DNA of 64,000 nucleotides, from the NCBI GenBank assembly GCA_905181765.1, contig CAJIYW010000009.1:1-64000 (forward strand). The letters run 5' to 3'. The notes beneath the pieces are model-generated. The model saw nothing but the letters and a program-made list of their open reading frames with translations. It was not told where the DNA came from and did no database searches. The DNA comes from Flavobacteriales bacterium UBA6772. GTDB taxonomy: Bacteria > Bacteroidota > Bacteroidia > Flavobacteriales > Flavobacteriaceae. A program made the translations under genes and the position numbers. Positions 16,596-25,336 of the stretch are shown in pieces (the first letter of the stretch is position 1; every line of letters begins with the position of its first letter).

Positions 16596-17338
16596 AAAAA
16601 CAATACTGCTTATTAATTTTAATACTCATTCTTGTTACTCGTTGTAACGAAGAAAAAGAATGCTGTGTGCAACCACAATTTACAATAACCTTAAACTTTA
16701 CACATCATTGGAATGGATTAAAAATTACGCCACAAGATTTTAATGAATTAAAGTTTACAAACGAAAATGGAGAGCGATTAAGTATTGAAAGATTGCGGTA
16801 TCTTGTTTCAAATATTAGTCTCATAAATGGTAAAAACTATCATTTAATAGATGTTGGAGAAAATTCTGGAACATCCATCACCATTCCTGAACTTACAGAT
16901 GAATCCTACGCACTCTCTTTTAGGTTTGGTTTTTCAGATGAAGACAATACAGACGGAACTTACCAAGATTTAAATTCTGTAAGTTTTAGTGTTCCAGGAA
17001 TGTTAGGAGGTGGATATCATTTCATGCAGTTTGATGGAAAGTATATAGACAACAACAATGAAGCATCTGGTTTTAACTACCACATGATTAAAGCGGTAGA
17101 TAGAACAGATCCTAATAATTTAAAATTTGAGGACACTTCATTTGAAGTAAATTTAGGAACAATAGAGGTTGCAAGTAATCCTGAAATTGAGATTAAAATG
17201 AACCTTGCAGAATGGTTTAAAAATCCGAATACATGGAACTTAAATGAGTTAAATAGTATTTTAATGCCAAATTTTGAAGCTCAAAAAATGATGCGCGAAA
17301 ATGGAGACTCCGTTTTTAGTTTGGGTGTAGTAAATTAA
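16592..17338 (+). CDS. MbnP-like lipoprotein
   Basis: A 248-residue lipoprotein (LILILILVTRC, Cys18). The mature part matches the MbnP family: FTITLNFTHHWNGLKITP at the start, ERLSIERLRYLVSNISL, then FRFGFSDEDN and a GGYHFMQFDGKY core with a final AEWF segment. MbnP is a periplasmic protein that is the substrate of the di-haem enzyme MbnH, which modifies a tryptophan; in methanotrophs the pair is linked to methanobactin and copper. Here the MbnH homologue follows directly, with no methanobactin genes in view. The start is coupled to the upstream gene (ATGA overlap). Family call from sequence; copper link is inference. Confidence 0.78.
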   Translation: MKKQYCLLILILILVTRCNEEKECCVQPQFTITLNFTHHWNGLKITPQDFNELKFTNENGERLSIERLRYLVSNISLINGKNYHLIDVGENSGTSITIPELTDESYALSFRFGFSDEDNTDGTYQDLNSVSFSVPGMLGGGYHFMQFDGKYIDNNNEASGFNYHMIKAVDRTDPNNLKFEDTSFEVNLGTIEVASNPEIEIKMNLAEWFKNPNTWNLNELNSILMPNFEAQKMMRENGDSVFSLGVVN

Positions 17339-17391
17339 TAACACATTCAGATTTCCAGGGTTTAAAAACCCATAATGACTAAGAAAAACAT

Positions 17392-18450
17392 ATGAAAAAA
17401 TCGTATATATATTTCTTTGCATTTTTTCTTTTGACGTCTTGTTCGTCTAAAGAAGAAGAAATCTATACACCGGTTCCATATAACTTAGAAATACCCGCAC
17501 TGTTTGCAGACAAACTAATTGCACCTATAATTCCTGCAGACAATTTGTTAACCGAAGAAGGGGTGTTGTTAGGTAAAAAACTTTTTTTTGATAAAAAGCT
17601 ATCAGGAGACAACACAAAAGCTTGCAGCTCTTGCCACAATCCTAAAAAATCATTTACAGACCAACAACAATTTAGCGCAGGAATACAGGGAGAATTTGGG
17701 ACAAGAAATGCAATGCCTTTATTTAATTTAGCTTGGAATTTTGATGAACGTTTTGCATGGGACGGAAAAGAGTTTGGATTAGAACAACAAGCTTTAGAAC
17801 CTGTTTCAAATCCGATAGAAATGCACGCAAACTGGAATCTAGTAGTACAAAAACTGCAAGAAAGCACAGAATATCCAACATTGTTTTTACGGGCCTTTGG
17901 TACTTCAAAAATAGATGCTAAATTAGTTACAAAAGCGATTGCACAATTTGAAAGAACCCTTATTTCTGGAGATTCTAAATTTGATAAATACCTGCTTGGA
18001 GAAATAAGTTTAACGCAAGAGGAAGAAAACGGATTCAATGTTTTTATGGATGAAGCAAAAGGAGATTGTTTTCATTGTCATGGTAGCAATAACAATCCTC
18101 TTTGGACAGATAACGCATTTCATAATAACGGTTTAGACACTACTTTTCAAGATTTAGGATTCGGTGCGGTAACAGGAGACCCTAATGATAACGGTAAATT
18201 TAAATCGCCGTCTATTCGTAATTTAGCTTTTACAGCACCTTATATGCATGATGGTAGGTTTGCAACGTTAGATGAAGTTATCAATCATTATTCTGAAGGT
18301 CTTCAAAAGTCTTCAACGATTGATCCTTTAATGAAGAAAGTAAATGAAGGTGGTGTCCACTTATCGCTACAAGATAAAAACGATTTAAAAGCCTTCCTGC
18401 TATCGCTCACCGATAGAAAATTTATAAATAACCCGAACTTTCAGGAGTAA
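17392..18450 (+). CDS. Di-haem cytochrome c peroxidase / MbnH-like lipoprotein
   Basis: A 352-residue di-haem protein with lipoprotein signal (AFFLLTSC, Cys17). Two c-type haem sites are visible: C78-S-S-C-H82 and C226-F-H-C-H230. The MauG/CcpA fold features KLFFDKKLSGDN, FAWDG and SIRNLAFTAPYMHDGRF with the C-terminal haem-ligand Met/His region are intact. Following an MbnP-like gene it is best read as MbnH, which uses the two haems to oxidise its partner, rather than a hydrogen-peroxide-scavenging CcpA. It is periplasmic and needs cytochrome c maturation. It ends the four-gene operon. Confidence 0.82.
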   Translation: MKKSYIYFFAFFLLTSCSSKEEEIYTPVPYNLEIPALFADKLIAPIIPADNLLTEEGVLLGKKLFFDKKLSGDNTKACSSCHNPKKSFTDQQQFSAGIQGEFGTRNAMPLFNLAWNFDERFAWDGKEFGLEQQALEPVSNPIEMHANWNLVVQKLQESTEYPTLFLRAFGTSKIDAKLVTKAIAQFERTLISGDSKFDKYLLGEISLTQEEENGFNVFMDEAKGDCFHCHGSNNNPLWTDNAFHNNGLDTTFQDLGFGAVTGDPNDNGKFKSPSIRNLAFTAPYMHDGRFATLDEVINHYSEGLQKSSTIDPLMKKVNEGGVHLSLQDKNDLKAFLLSLTDRKFINNPNFQE

Positions 18451-18517
18451 TCAATAAAAGCAATCGAATTATTGGGTTTCGTAATGAGATATCTTCGCTT
18501 TTCTTCTACTTATATTG

Positions 18518-18525
18518 TATATTTG
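18518..18525 (+). promoter_or_regulatory. TATATTTG -7 box of the suf operon
   Basis: An exact TAnnTTTG match 31 bases upstream of the sufA ATG. The -33 TTG is not clear. It lies after the peroxidase gene and would start sufA-B-C-D. Confidence 0.5.
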
Positions 18526-18556
18526 TGGTCAATTTAGATTTAATCTATTTATAAAT

Positions 18557-18886
18557 ATGATAAAAGTTTCAGACACAGCGAAGAAGAAAGTCGTAGAGTT
18601 AATGACTGACGATGGCTTTAACGCATTAACCGATTTTGTAAGAGTTGGTGTAAAAAGTGGTGGTTGTTCAGGTTTGTCTTACGATTTAACTTTTGACAAT
18701 AAAAAAGAGGAAAACGACAAAGTTTTTGAAGAGAATAATGTAAAAATTATTGTTGACAAAAAAAGTTTTTTATATTTAGTAGGAACAACTTTAGAATACT
18801 CTGGAGGTTTAAATGGAAAAGGATTTGTTTTTAACAATCCCAATGCAAATAGAACCTGTGGATGTGGAGAAAGTTTTTCATTATAA
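18557..18886 (+). CDS. sufA: HesB/IscA-family Fe-S carrier (SufA)
   Basis: 109 residues from MIKVSDTAKK. A-type carrier that receives Fe-S clusters from the SufBCD scaffold and passes them to apoproteins. The three conserved cysteines are present in GGCSGLSYDL and in the C-terminal TCGCGESF. The ATG at 18557 is chosen over 18515 because the extra 14 residues are unrelated to the family and lie on the promoter box. It leads the suf operon, 17 bases ahead of sufB. Confidence 0.9.
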   Translation: MIKVSDTAKKKVVELMTDDGFNALTDFVRVGVKSGGCSGLSYDLTFDNKKEENDKVFEENNVKIIVDKKSFLYLVGTTLEYSGGLNGKGFVFNNPNANRTCGCGESFSL

Positions 18887-18903
18887 AAAAAAATTAAAAA
18901 GAG

Positions 18904-20352
18904 ATGTCAAAATATACCGAAGACGATTTAGAACAAGAATTAAAAACCCAAGAATATAAATACGGTTTTTATACAGATATAGAAAGTGAAACCTTTGCAA
19001 AAGGGTTAAATGAAGATGTGGTTATTGCAATCTCTAAAAAGAAAAACGAACCTCAGTGGATGACTGATTGGCGTTTAGAAGCATATAGAGTTTGGAAAAA
19101 AATGGAAGAACCTGAATGGGCAAATGTCCATTACACAAAACCAAAATTTCAAGATATTGCGTATTATTCTGCACCAAAAGAAAAGCCAAAATTAAATTCT
19201 TTAGATGAAGTAGACCCAGAATTATTGGATACTTTTAAGCGTTTAGGAATTTCTTTAGATGAACAAAAAAAATTAGCAAATGTAGCAGTAGATATTGTAA
19301 TGGATTCTGTTTCTGTTGCAACTACCTTCAAGAAAACATTAGGTGAAAAAGGTATTATTTTTATGCCTATTTCTGAAGCAATTCAAGAACACCCAGAATT
19401 AGTTAGAAAATATTTAGGAACTGTTGTACCAACCACAGACAACTTTTATGCAGCATTAAATTCGGCAGTTTTTTCTGACGGATCTTTCTGTTACATTCCA
19501 AAAGGAGTTCGTTGCCCAATGGAATTATCAACGTACTTTAGAATTAACGAAGGAGGAACGGGTCAATTTGAAAGAACACTAGTTGTTGCAGATAAAGGAT
19601 CTTATGTTTCATATTTAGAAGGTTGTACAGCACCAAGTAGAGATGAAAATCAATTGCACGCTGCAGTTGTAGAATTAATTGCTTTAGATGATTCTGAAAT
19701 AAAATACTCTACAGTTCAAAACTGGTATCCTGGAAACAAAGAAGGAAAAGGTGGTGTTTATAATTTTGTAACTAAAAGAGCTATTTGCGAAACCAATGCA
19801 AAAGTTTCTTGGACACAAGTAGAAACAGGTTCTGCCGTAACTTGGAAATATCCTTCTTGTATTTTAAAAGGAAACAATTCTGTAGGTGAATTTTACTCTA
19901 TTGCAGTAACGAACAACCATCAGCAAGCAGATACAGGAACAAAAATGATTCACTTGGGTAAAAACACCAAGTCTACGATTATTTCTAAAGGTATTTCTGC
20001 AGGAAAATCTCAAAATTCATATAGAGGGTTAGTTCAGATAAGTTCTAGAGCAGAAAATGCTCGAAACTTCTCTCAATGCGATTCTTTATTGATGGGGAAT
20101 GATTGTGGCGCACATACGTTTCCTTATATCGAAGTAAAAAACAAATCTGCACAAATAGAGCACGAAGCAACTACAAGTAAAATTGGTGAAGAACAATTAT
20201 TTTACTGTAACCAACGTGGTATTGATACTGAAAAAGCAATTGCATTAATTGTAAACGGATTTAGTAAAGAGGTTTTAAATAAGTTACCAATGGAATTTGC
20301 TGTAGAAGCTCAAAAATTATTGGAAATTAGTTTAGAAGGTAGTGTAGGATAA
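18904..20352 (+). CDS. sufB: Fe-S cluster assembly scaffold SufB
   Basis: 482 residues, the standard SufB length. The core scaffold subunit of the cytoplasmic SufBC2D complex on which [4Fe-4S] clusters are built. Visible family marks are [61 protein letters not shown] and the C-terminal [16 protein letters not shown]. The conserved Cys in SCILKG corresponds to the sulfur-accepting position. It is a member of the sufABCD run and is constitutively needed in aerobic marine bacteria that lack Isc. Confidence 0.96.
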   Translation: MSKYTEDDLEQELKTQEYKYGFYTDIESETFAKGLNEDVVIAISKKKNEPQWMTDWRLEAYRVWKKMEEPEWANVHYTKPKFQDIAYYSAPKEKPKLNSLDEVDPELLDTFKRLGISLDEQKKLANVAVDIVMDSVSVATTFKKTLGEKGIIFMPISEAIQEHPELVRKYLGTVVPTTDNFYAALNSAVFSDGSFCYIPKGVRCPMELSTYFRINEGGTGQFERTLVVADKGSYVSYLEGCTAPSRDENQLHAAVVELIALDDSEIKYSTVQNWYPGNKEGKGGVYNFVTKRAICETNAKVSWTQVETGSAVTWKYPSCILKGNNSVGEFYSIAVTNNHQQADTGTKMIHLGKNTKSTIISKGISAGKSQNSYRGLVQISSRAENARNFSQCDSLLMGNDCGAHTFPYIEVKNKSAQIEHEATTSKIGEEQLFYCNQRGIDTEKAIALIVNGFSKEVLNKLPMEFAVEAQKLLEISLEGSVG

Positions 20353-20410
20353 AATAAAATAATATTAAACTGCTCATAGCAATAAGCTAAAAGCAAATAG
20401 CCAAATTACA

Positions 20411-21160
20411 ATGTTAAAAATAGAAAATTTACAAGCAAGTATCGATGATAAATCAATCTTAAAAGGATTAAATTTAGAAGTAAAAGCTGGTGAAGTACAT
20501 GCAATTATGGGTCCTAACGGTGCTGGAAAAAGTACGTTGGCTAATATTATTGCTGGTAAAGATGATTATGAGATAACAGAAGGAACTATTGAATTAAACG
20601 GTGAAGATATTAGTGAGCTTGCTCCTGAAGAAAGAGCCCACAATGGTGTGTTTTTATCTTTTCAATATCCTGTAGAAATTCCTGGAGTTTCTGTAACTAA
20701 CTTTATAAAAACTGCTATTAACGAAACACGTAAAGCAAAAGGTTTAGAAGACATGCCTGCAAAAGACATGTTAAAAATGATCCGTGAAAAATCTGAATTA
20801 TTGGAAATAGACCGTAAATTTTTATCTCGTTCTTTAAACGAAGGTTTTTCTGGAGGAGAGAAGAAACGTAACGAAATTTTTCAAATGGCAATGTTAGAAC
20901 CTAAATTAGCCATTTTAGATGAAACAGATTCTGGTTTAGATATTGATGCTTTGCGTATTGTTGCAAACGGTGTTAACAAACTAAAATCTAAAGACAATGC
21001 TGTAATTGTTATTACGCACTACCAGCGTTTGTTAGATTATATTGTTCCAGACTTTGTACATGTTTTACATAATGGTAAAATAGTGAAATCTGGAGATGCT
21101 TCTTTGGCTATAGAGCTAGAGGCAAAAGGATATGATTGGATTAAGCAAGAACTAGTGTAA
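20411..21160 (+). CDS. sufC: Fe-S assembly ATPase SufC
   Basis: 249 residues, an ABC-type ATPase without a membrane domain. It powers conformational change of SufB-SufD during cluster assembly. Walker A GPNGAGKST starts near residue 34, the signature is FSGGEKKRNE, Walker B is LAILDETDSGLD, and the switch His is in VIVITHYQRLL. It sits 58 bases after sufB and 63 before sufD. Confidence 0.96.
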   Translation: MLKIENLQASIDDKSILKGLNLEVKAGEVHAIMGPNGAGKSTLANIIAGKDDYEITEGTIELNGEDISELAPEERAHNGVFLSFQYPVEIPGVSVTNFIKTAINETRKAKGLEDMPAKDMLKMIREKSELLEIDRKFLSRSLNEGFSGGEKKRNEIFQMAMLEPKLAILDETDSGLDIDALRIVANGVNKLKSKDNAVIVITHYQRLLDYIVPDFVHVLHNGKIVKSGDASLAIELEAKGYDWIKQELV

Positions 21161-21223
21161 AATTAGTTTTTAGTAGAAGTATACAGAAATGGGTGCCAAC
21201 ACTAAAAGCTGAAAACTGAAATT

Positions 21224-22537
21224 ATGGAATTAACAGATAAATTATTATCATCATACGTAGCGTTTGAAAATCGTGTAGATACAAATTCTGATATACACGA
21301 AATTCGCTCAAAAGCCTTTCAAAATTTTGAAAATTTAGGCTTCCCTACTAAAAAGTTAGAAGCTTGGAAATACACTTCTTTAAACTCCGTTTTAAAGCAA
21401 GATTATAGTTTGTTTCCTAACAAAGAAAATGCAATTCAATTAGCAGATGTACAAAAGTATTTTATACATGATATAGACACATATAAGCTTGTTTTTATAG
21501 ATGGAAAATACAGTTCTTTCCTATCGGAAAGCACACATGATACTTTTGATGTTTGCTTAATGTCTGCTGCATTAACCAAACCAAAATACAAAGCTGTTAT
21601 TGAAAATTACTTCAATAAAATAGCTAAAAAAGACAATTTAACCTCTTTAAATACAGCTTTTGCGAATGAAGGTGCTTACATCTATATTCCTAGAAATGTA
21701 GAGGTAGAAAAACCGATTCAAATTCTCAACTTTACCACGGGTTCTGAAGCAGCAACCATGTTGCAACCAAGAAACTTAATTGTTGTTGAGCAAAATGCAC
21801 ACGTTCAAATTATAGAGCGCCATCAGAGTTTAACTTCAAACCCTGTTTTAACAAATGCGGTTACAGAAGTTTTTGCTGCAAAAGATGCAACTGTAGATAT
21901 TTACAAAATTCAGAATGATGATACAAATGCTTCGCTGGTAGATAATTCTTACATCGAACAAAAATCAAATAGTATTGTTTCTGTGCACACTTTTTCATTT
22001 GGTGGAAATATCACAAGAAACAATTTAAACTTTTATCAAAAAGGAGAGCACATCGATTCTATCTTAAAAGGAATTACAATTCTTGAAGGAAAACAACATG
22101 TAGATCACCATACTTTAGTGCATCATATAGAACCAAATTGTGAAAGCCACCAAGATTATAAAGGAATTTATAATGAGCGCTCTACAGGTGTTTTTAACGG
22201 TAAAGTAGTTGTAGATAAAGAAGCACAAAAAACAAATGCTTATCAAAAAAGCAACAATGTTTTATTAAGTGATAAGGCTACTATAAATGCAAAACCTCAA
22301 CTAGAAATTTTTGCAGATGATGTAAAATGTTCTCACGGTTGTACTATTGGGCAATTAGACGATGATGCTTTATTTTATATGCAACAGCGAGGAATTCCAG
22401 AGAAAGAAGGTAAAGCATTGTTAATGTTTGCTTTTGCAAATACTGTTTTAGAAAGCGTAAAGATACCGGAGGTAAAACAACGTATTGCTAAAATTATTGC
22501 AAATAAATTAAATGTAAAAATCGGTTTCGATTTATAA
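21224..22537 (+). CDS. sufD: Fe-S assembly protein SufD
   Basis: 437 residues, paralogue of SufB and partner in the SufBC2D scaffold, thought to help iron entry. An N-terminal helical part (EAWKYTSLNSVL, typical of SufD) is followed by the right-handed beta-helix and the C-terminal signature DDVKCSHGCTIGQLDDDALFYMQQRGI. The Cys-Ser-His-Gly motif carries the conserved His. It ends the left part of the suf cluster; a strong terminator follows. Confidence 0.95.
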   Translation: MELTDKLLSSYVAFENRVDTNSDIHEIRSKAFQNFENLGFPTKKLEAWKYTSLNSVLKQDYSLFPNKENAIQLADVQKYFIHDIDTYKLVFIDGKYSSFLSESTHDTFDVCLMSAALTKPKYKAVIENYFNKIAKKDNLTSLNTAFANEGAYIYIPRNVEVEKPIQILNFTTGSEAATMLQPRNLIVVEQNAHVQIIERHQSLTSNPVLTNAVTEVFAAKDATVDIYKIQNDDTNASLVDNSYIEQKSNSIVSVHTFSFGGNITRNNLNFYQKGEHIDSILKGITILEGKQHVDHHTLVHHIEPNCESHQDYKGIYNERSTGVFNGKVVVDKEAQKTNAYQKSNNVLLSDKATINAKPQLEIFADDVKCSHGCTIGQLDDDALFYMQQRGIPEKEGKALLMFAFANTVLESVKIPEVKQRIAKIIANKLNVKIGFDL

Positions 22538-22564
22538 GCAACTAAGTTGTATTTTATATTACGT

Positions 22565-22593
22565 AAAAACCACGCAAATTGCGTGGTTTTTTT
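22565..22593. terminator. Bidirectional terminator between sufD and the serine hydrolase
   Basis: An 11-bp perfect stem AAAAACCACGC / GCGTGGTTTTT with a 5-nt loop and T-run on both strands, placed between two convergent genes. Confidence 0.85.
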
Positions 22594-22604
22594 ATAACTT
22601 AATT

Positions 22605-23921
22605 TCAATCTATCGACTCCAAAATCCCTTTCAAGAATATATTTTCTTCAAACCAAGACAGCCCAAAACGAACAATAACCAAATCTTCATCTGGCAAAAC
22701 GTATACCCTTTGCCCTTGATAGCCGTCTGCAAAATACATGTTTTTAGGAACGTCTTTAAATTGCTTTTCTGCATTTAACCAAAAATGCGCGCCGTAGGCT
22801 CCGTTTGAAGTTGGCGATGGTGTTGTTATATAGTCTACCCATTTTTTAGTAAATAGTTCTTCTCCGTTCCAGTTTCCGTTGTGTAAGTATAGGAGTCCGA
22901 ATTTTGCCCAATCTCTAGCGGTTGCCCATGCATAAGAAGAAGCAACATAATTTCCTGCCAAATCACTTTCAACCACCATAGAATTCATTCCAATTTTATC
23001 AATGAGGTTTGTATACCAAAAATCTATATATTCTTGATGTGTTTTAAATTGATCCCTTAAAATTCCTGACAATAAATTAGAAGTACCAGAAGAGTAATTC
23101 CAAGAAGCGTTGGTTTTATATTGTAACGGTTTTTCTGCTTGCATCTTAGTCATGTCTCTTTCTAAGAACAACATTTTTGTAGCATCAGAAATTTCATCAT
23201 AATTTTCATCCCATTCTAAACCAGAATTCATTTGTAATAAATTATTGATGGTAATATTTTTACGAGCGTCCTTTTGCCAAGAAGCAACAGGTGCTTTGTT
23301 ATGAATGTTTATCTTATTCTGGTGCTGTAAAATACCAAAAATAGTACCAATAATACTTTTAGTCATAGACCAACCTAAAATTCTAGAATCTTTATCAAAT
23401 CCGTCTGCATATTTTTCTAAAACAAGCTGATCTTTATAAATAACTAAGACTGCCCTCGATTTGTTTTCTCCAAAAATAGCAGCAACTGTTTCTTTTAGTT
23501 TATTATAATTAATATTCCCAAAAACAGTGTCTTTTTGAGGAGCGTTCCCATAAGGAAAAGGGGTGTTATTGTCTGCATTTCCTCTTTTAGGAACTAAATA
23601 AGAAGCAGTTTCATCATTCACATTCAGTGTTAAAACAGCACCCAAACCTTCCCTGTAAACTGCTTTTCTAGTTAATAAACCCAATGCAGAAGAAATTACA
23701 AACTTGTTTTTTATATCTAATAGATCTGTAGCTAAATTTACTGGTGAAAAATTATTGTCAGTTTTGTCTGTAAACTCCAAGGTTCTTTCCCCAAGAAAAA
23801 CAGAAGAAGTTGTGTTTTTTGCAGAGTATCCTGCTAAAATATTCAACTTTGGATAGTTAGAAATTACAAGTATTATAAGAAAAACCGCTATTAGCAGCAG
23901 AATTCGTTTCAATATTTTCAT
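22605..23921 (-). CDS. Membrane-anchored beta-lactamase-family serine hydrolase
   Basis: 438 residues with an N-terminal membrane anchor (ILLLIAVFLIILVI), then a class C beta-lactamase/penicillin-binding-like domain. The nucleophile motif is SMTK (S-x-x-K), followed by the YSSG (Y-x-S) motif in WNYSSGTSNLLS, and a late GAYGAHFWLN segment. Such proteins are esterases, D-aminopeptidases or carboxypeptidases more often than true lactamases. It is inserted in opposite orientation between sufD and sufS. A TATATTTG box lies only 2 bases upstream of the ATG. Confidence 0.85.
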   Translation of the reverse strand: MKILKRILLLIAVFLIILVISNYPKLNILAGYSAKNTTSSVFLGERTLEFTDKTDNNFSPVNLATDLLDIKNKFVISSALGLLTRKAVYREGLGAVLTLNVNDETASYLVPKRGNADNNTPFPYGNAPQKDTVFGNINYNKLKETVAAIFGENKSRAVLVIYKDQLVLEKYADGFDKDSRILGWSMTKSIIGTIFGILQHQNKINIHNKAPVASWQKDARKNITINNLLQMNSGLEWDENYDEISDATKMLFLERDMTKMQAEKPLQYKTNASWNYSSGTSNLLSGILRDQFKTHQEYIDFWYTNLIDKIGMNSMVVESDLAGNYVASSYAWATARDWAKFGLLYLHNGNWNGEELFTKKWVDYITTPSPTSNGAYGAHFWLNAEKQFKDVPKNMYFADGYQGQRVYVLPDEDLVIVRFGLSWFEENIFLKGILESID

Positions 23922-23923
23922 GG

Positions 23924-23931
23924 CAAATATA
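23924..23931 (-). promoter_or_regulatory. TATATTTG box of the serine hydrolase
   Basis: An exact TAnnTTTG match on the minus strand, 2 bases from the ATG. If used, transcription would begin at or after the annotated start, so either a leaderless message forms or the true start is downstream. Confidence 0.4.
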
Positions 23932-23994
23932 GTTTAGTGATGTAAAAATAAGAAAATCATATTCAGTTTATGAAAACTTTACAAATGCATGCTT

Positions 23995-24002
23995 TATCTT
24001 TG
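23995..24002 (+). promoter_or_regulatory. TATCTTTG box of sufS
   Basis: An exact TAnnTTTG match 8 bases before the ATG at 24011 and 17 bases before that at 24020. It shows that sufS has its own promoter, separate from sufABCD. Confidence 0.5.
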
Positions 24003-24019
24003 TATTAAATATGACGTGT

Positions 24020-25235
24020 ATGATTAATGTTGATAAAATTCGTGAAGATTTCCCAATTCTAAAAAGAACTGTTCATGGAAAACGGTTGGTGTATTTTGAC
24101 AATGCAGCAACTTCTCAAACGCCCCAAATTGTTATAGATACAATTGTGGATTACTACAGTAATTACAATTCAAATATTCACAGAGGCGTGCACACTTTAA
24201 GTCAGGAAGCTACAGATAAGTACGAAGAAGCGCGTATTAAAGTACAGCACCATTTTAATGCAAAAGAGGCATATGAAATTATTCTAACTTCTGGTACCAC
24301 AAATAGTATTAATATTATTGCTGCTGGTTTTGCTTCTATACTGCAAAAAGGAGACGAAATTATTGTTTCTGCTTTAGAGCACCATTCTAATATTGTGCCT
24401 TGGCAAATGCTGTGTGAAAAAACAGGCACTATTTTAAAGGTAATTCCAATGTTAGAGGACGGTTCTTTGAATATGGATGCCTACCATGATTTGGTAAATG
24501 AAAAAACAAAATTAGTTTTTTGTAACCATGTTTCTAATGCGCTAGGAACAGTTAATCCTGTGGAAGAAATTATTGCAAAAGCACATGCTTTTAACGCTGC
24601 TGTCTTATTAGATGGGGCACAAGCAACCCCTCATATAAAACCAGATGTACAAGCTTTAGATGTAGATTTTTATGTTGCTTCTGCTCATAAATTGTGCGGA
24701 CCAACCGGTGTTGGTATGTTATACGGAAAAGAAAAATGGTTGCAAAAATTACCACCCTATGAAGGTGGTGGAGAAATGATTGCTACCGTTTCTTTTGAGA
24801 AAACAACCTATGCAGGCTTGCCTCATAAATTTGAAGCGGGTACCCCAAATATTTGTGGAGGTATTGCTTTTGGTGCTGGTTTAGATTATATGAACGCAGT
24901 GGGCTTTGACAACATTGCTTCTTATGAACATGAGCTTCTAGAATACGGAACACAGAGAGTTGTTAAAAATTGAAGGTTTAAAAATATACGGAACAACCGC
25001 TAAAAAGACAGCTGTAATCTCTTTTAACGTAGGCGGAATTCATCCGTATGATATAGGAGCTATTTTAGATAAGCTTGGCATAGCGGTTAGAACAGGGCAT
25101 CATTGCGCACAACCAATTATGGATTTCTATCAAATACCAGGAACTATTAGGGCTTCTTTCTCTTTTTACAATACAAAAGAAGAAATAGATGTTTTTGTAA
25201 GTGGCGTTAAAAGAGCTGTTGGTATGCTTTCTTAA
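24020..25235 (+). CDS. sufS: Cysteine desulfurase SufS, with one frameshift
   Basis: A PLP-dependent cysteine desulfurase that supplies sulfur to SufB. It starts MINVDKIREDFPIL; an ATG nine bases upstream (24011) is also possible but close to the promoter box. The PLP lysine is in SAHKLCGPTGVG and the catalytic cysteine in RTGHHCAQP. The first frame breaks at about 24963 after EYGTQR and the second continues directly as LLKIEGLKIYGTT to 25235, so a single extra or missing base splits an otherwise complete gene of about 405 residues. As an important housekeeping enzyme it is probably intact in the cell. No sufE lies next to it. Confidence 0.9.
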
Positions 25236-25254
25236 AAATATAAAGTTTTTATAA

Positions 25255-25290
25255 ATAAAAAAAAGGTTGAGCTTAGCTCAACCTTTTTTT
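25255..25290. terminator. Bidirectional terminator after sufS
   Basis: Stem GGTTGAGC / GCTCAACC with a 3-nt loop, flanked by eight A and seven T. It separates sufS from the convergent TonB receptor gene. Confidence 0.85.
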
Positions 25291-25336
25291 GTAATCATAT
25301 ACATGTGTTTTCTTTTACAAAAAGAAAACATACTGC

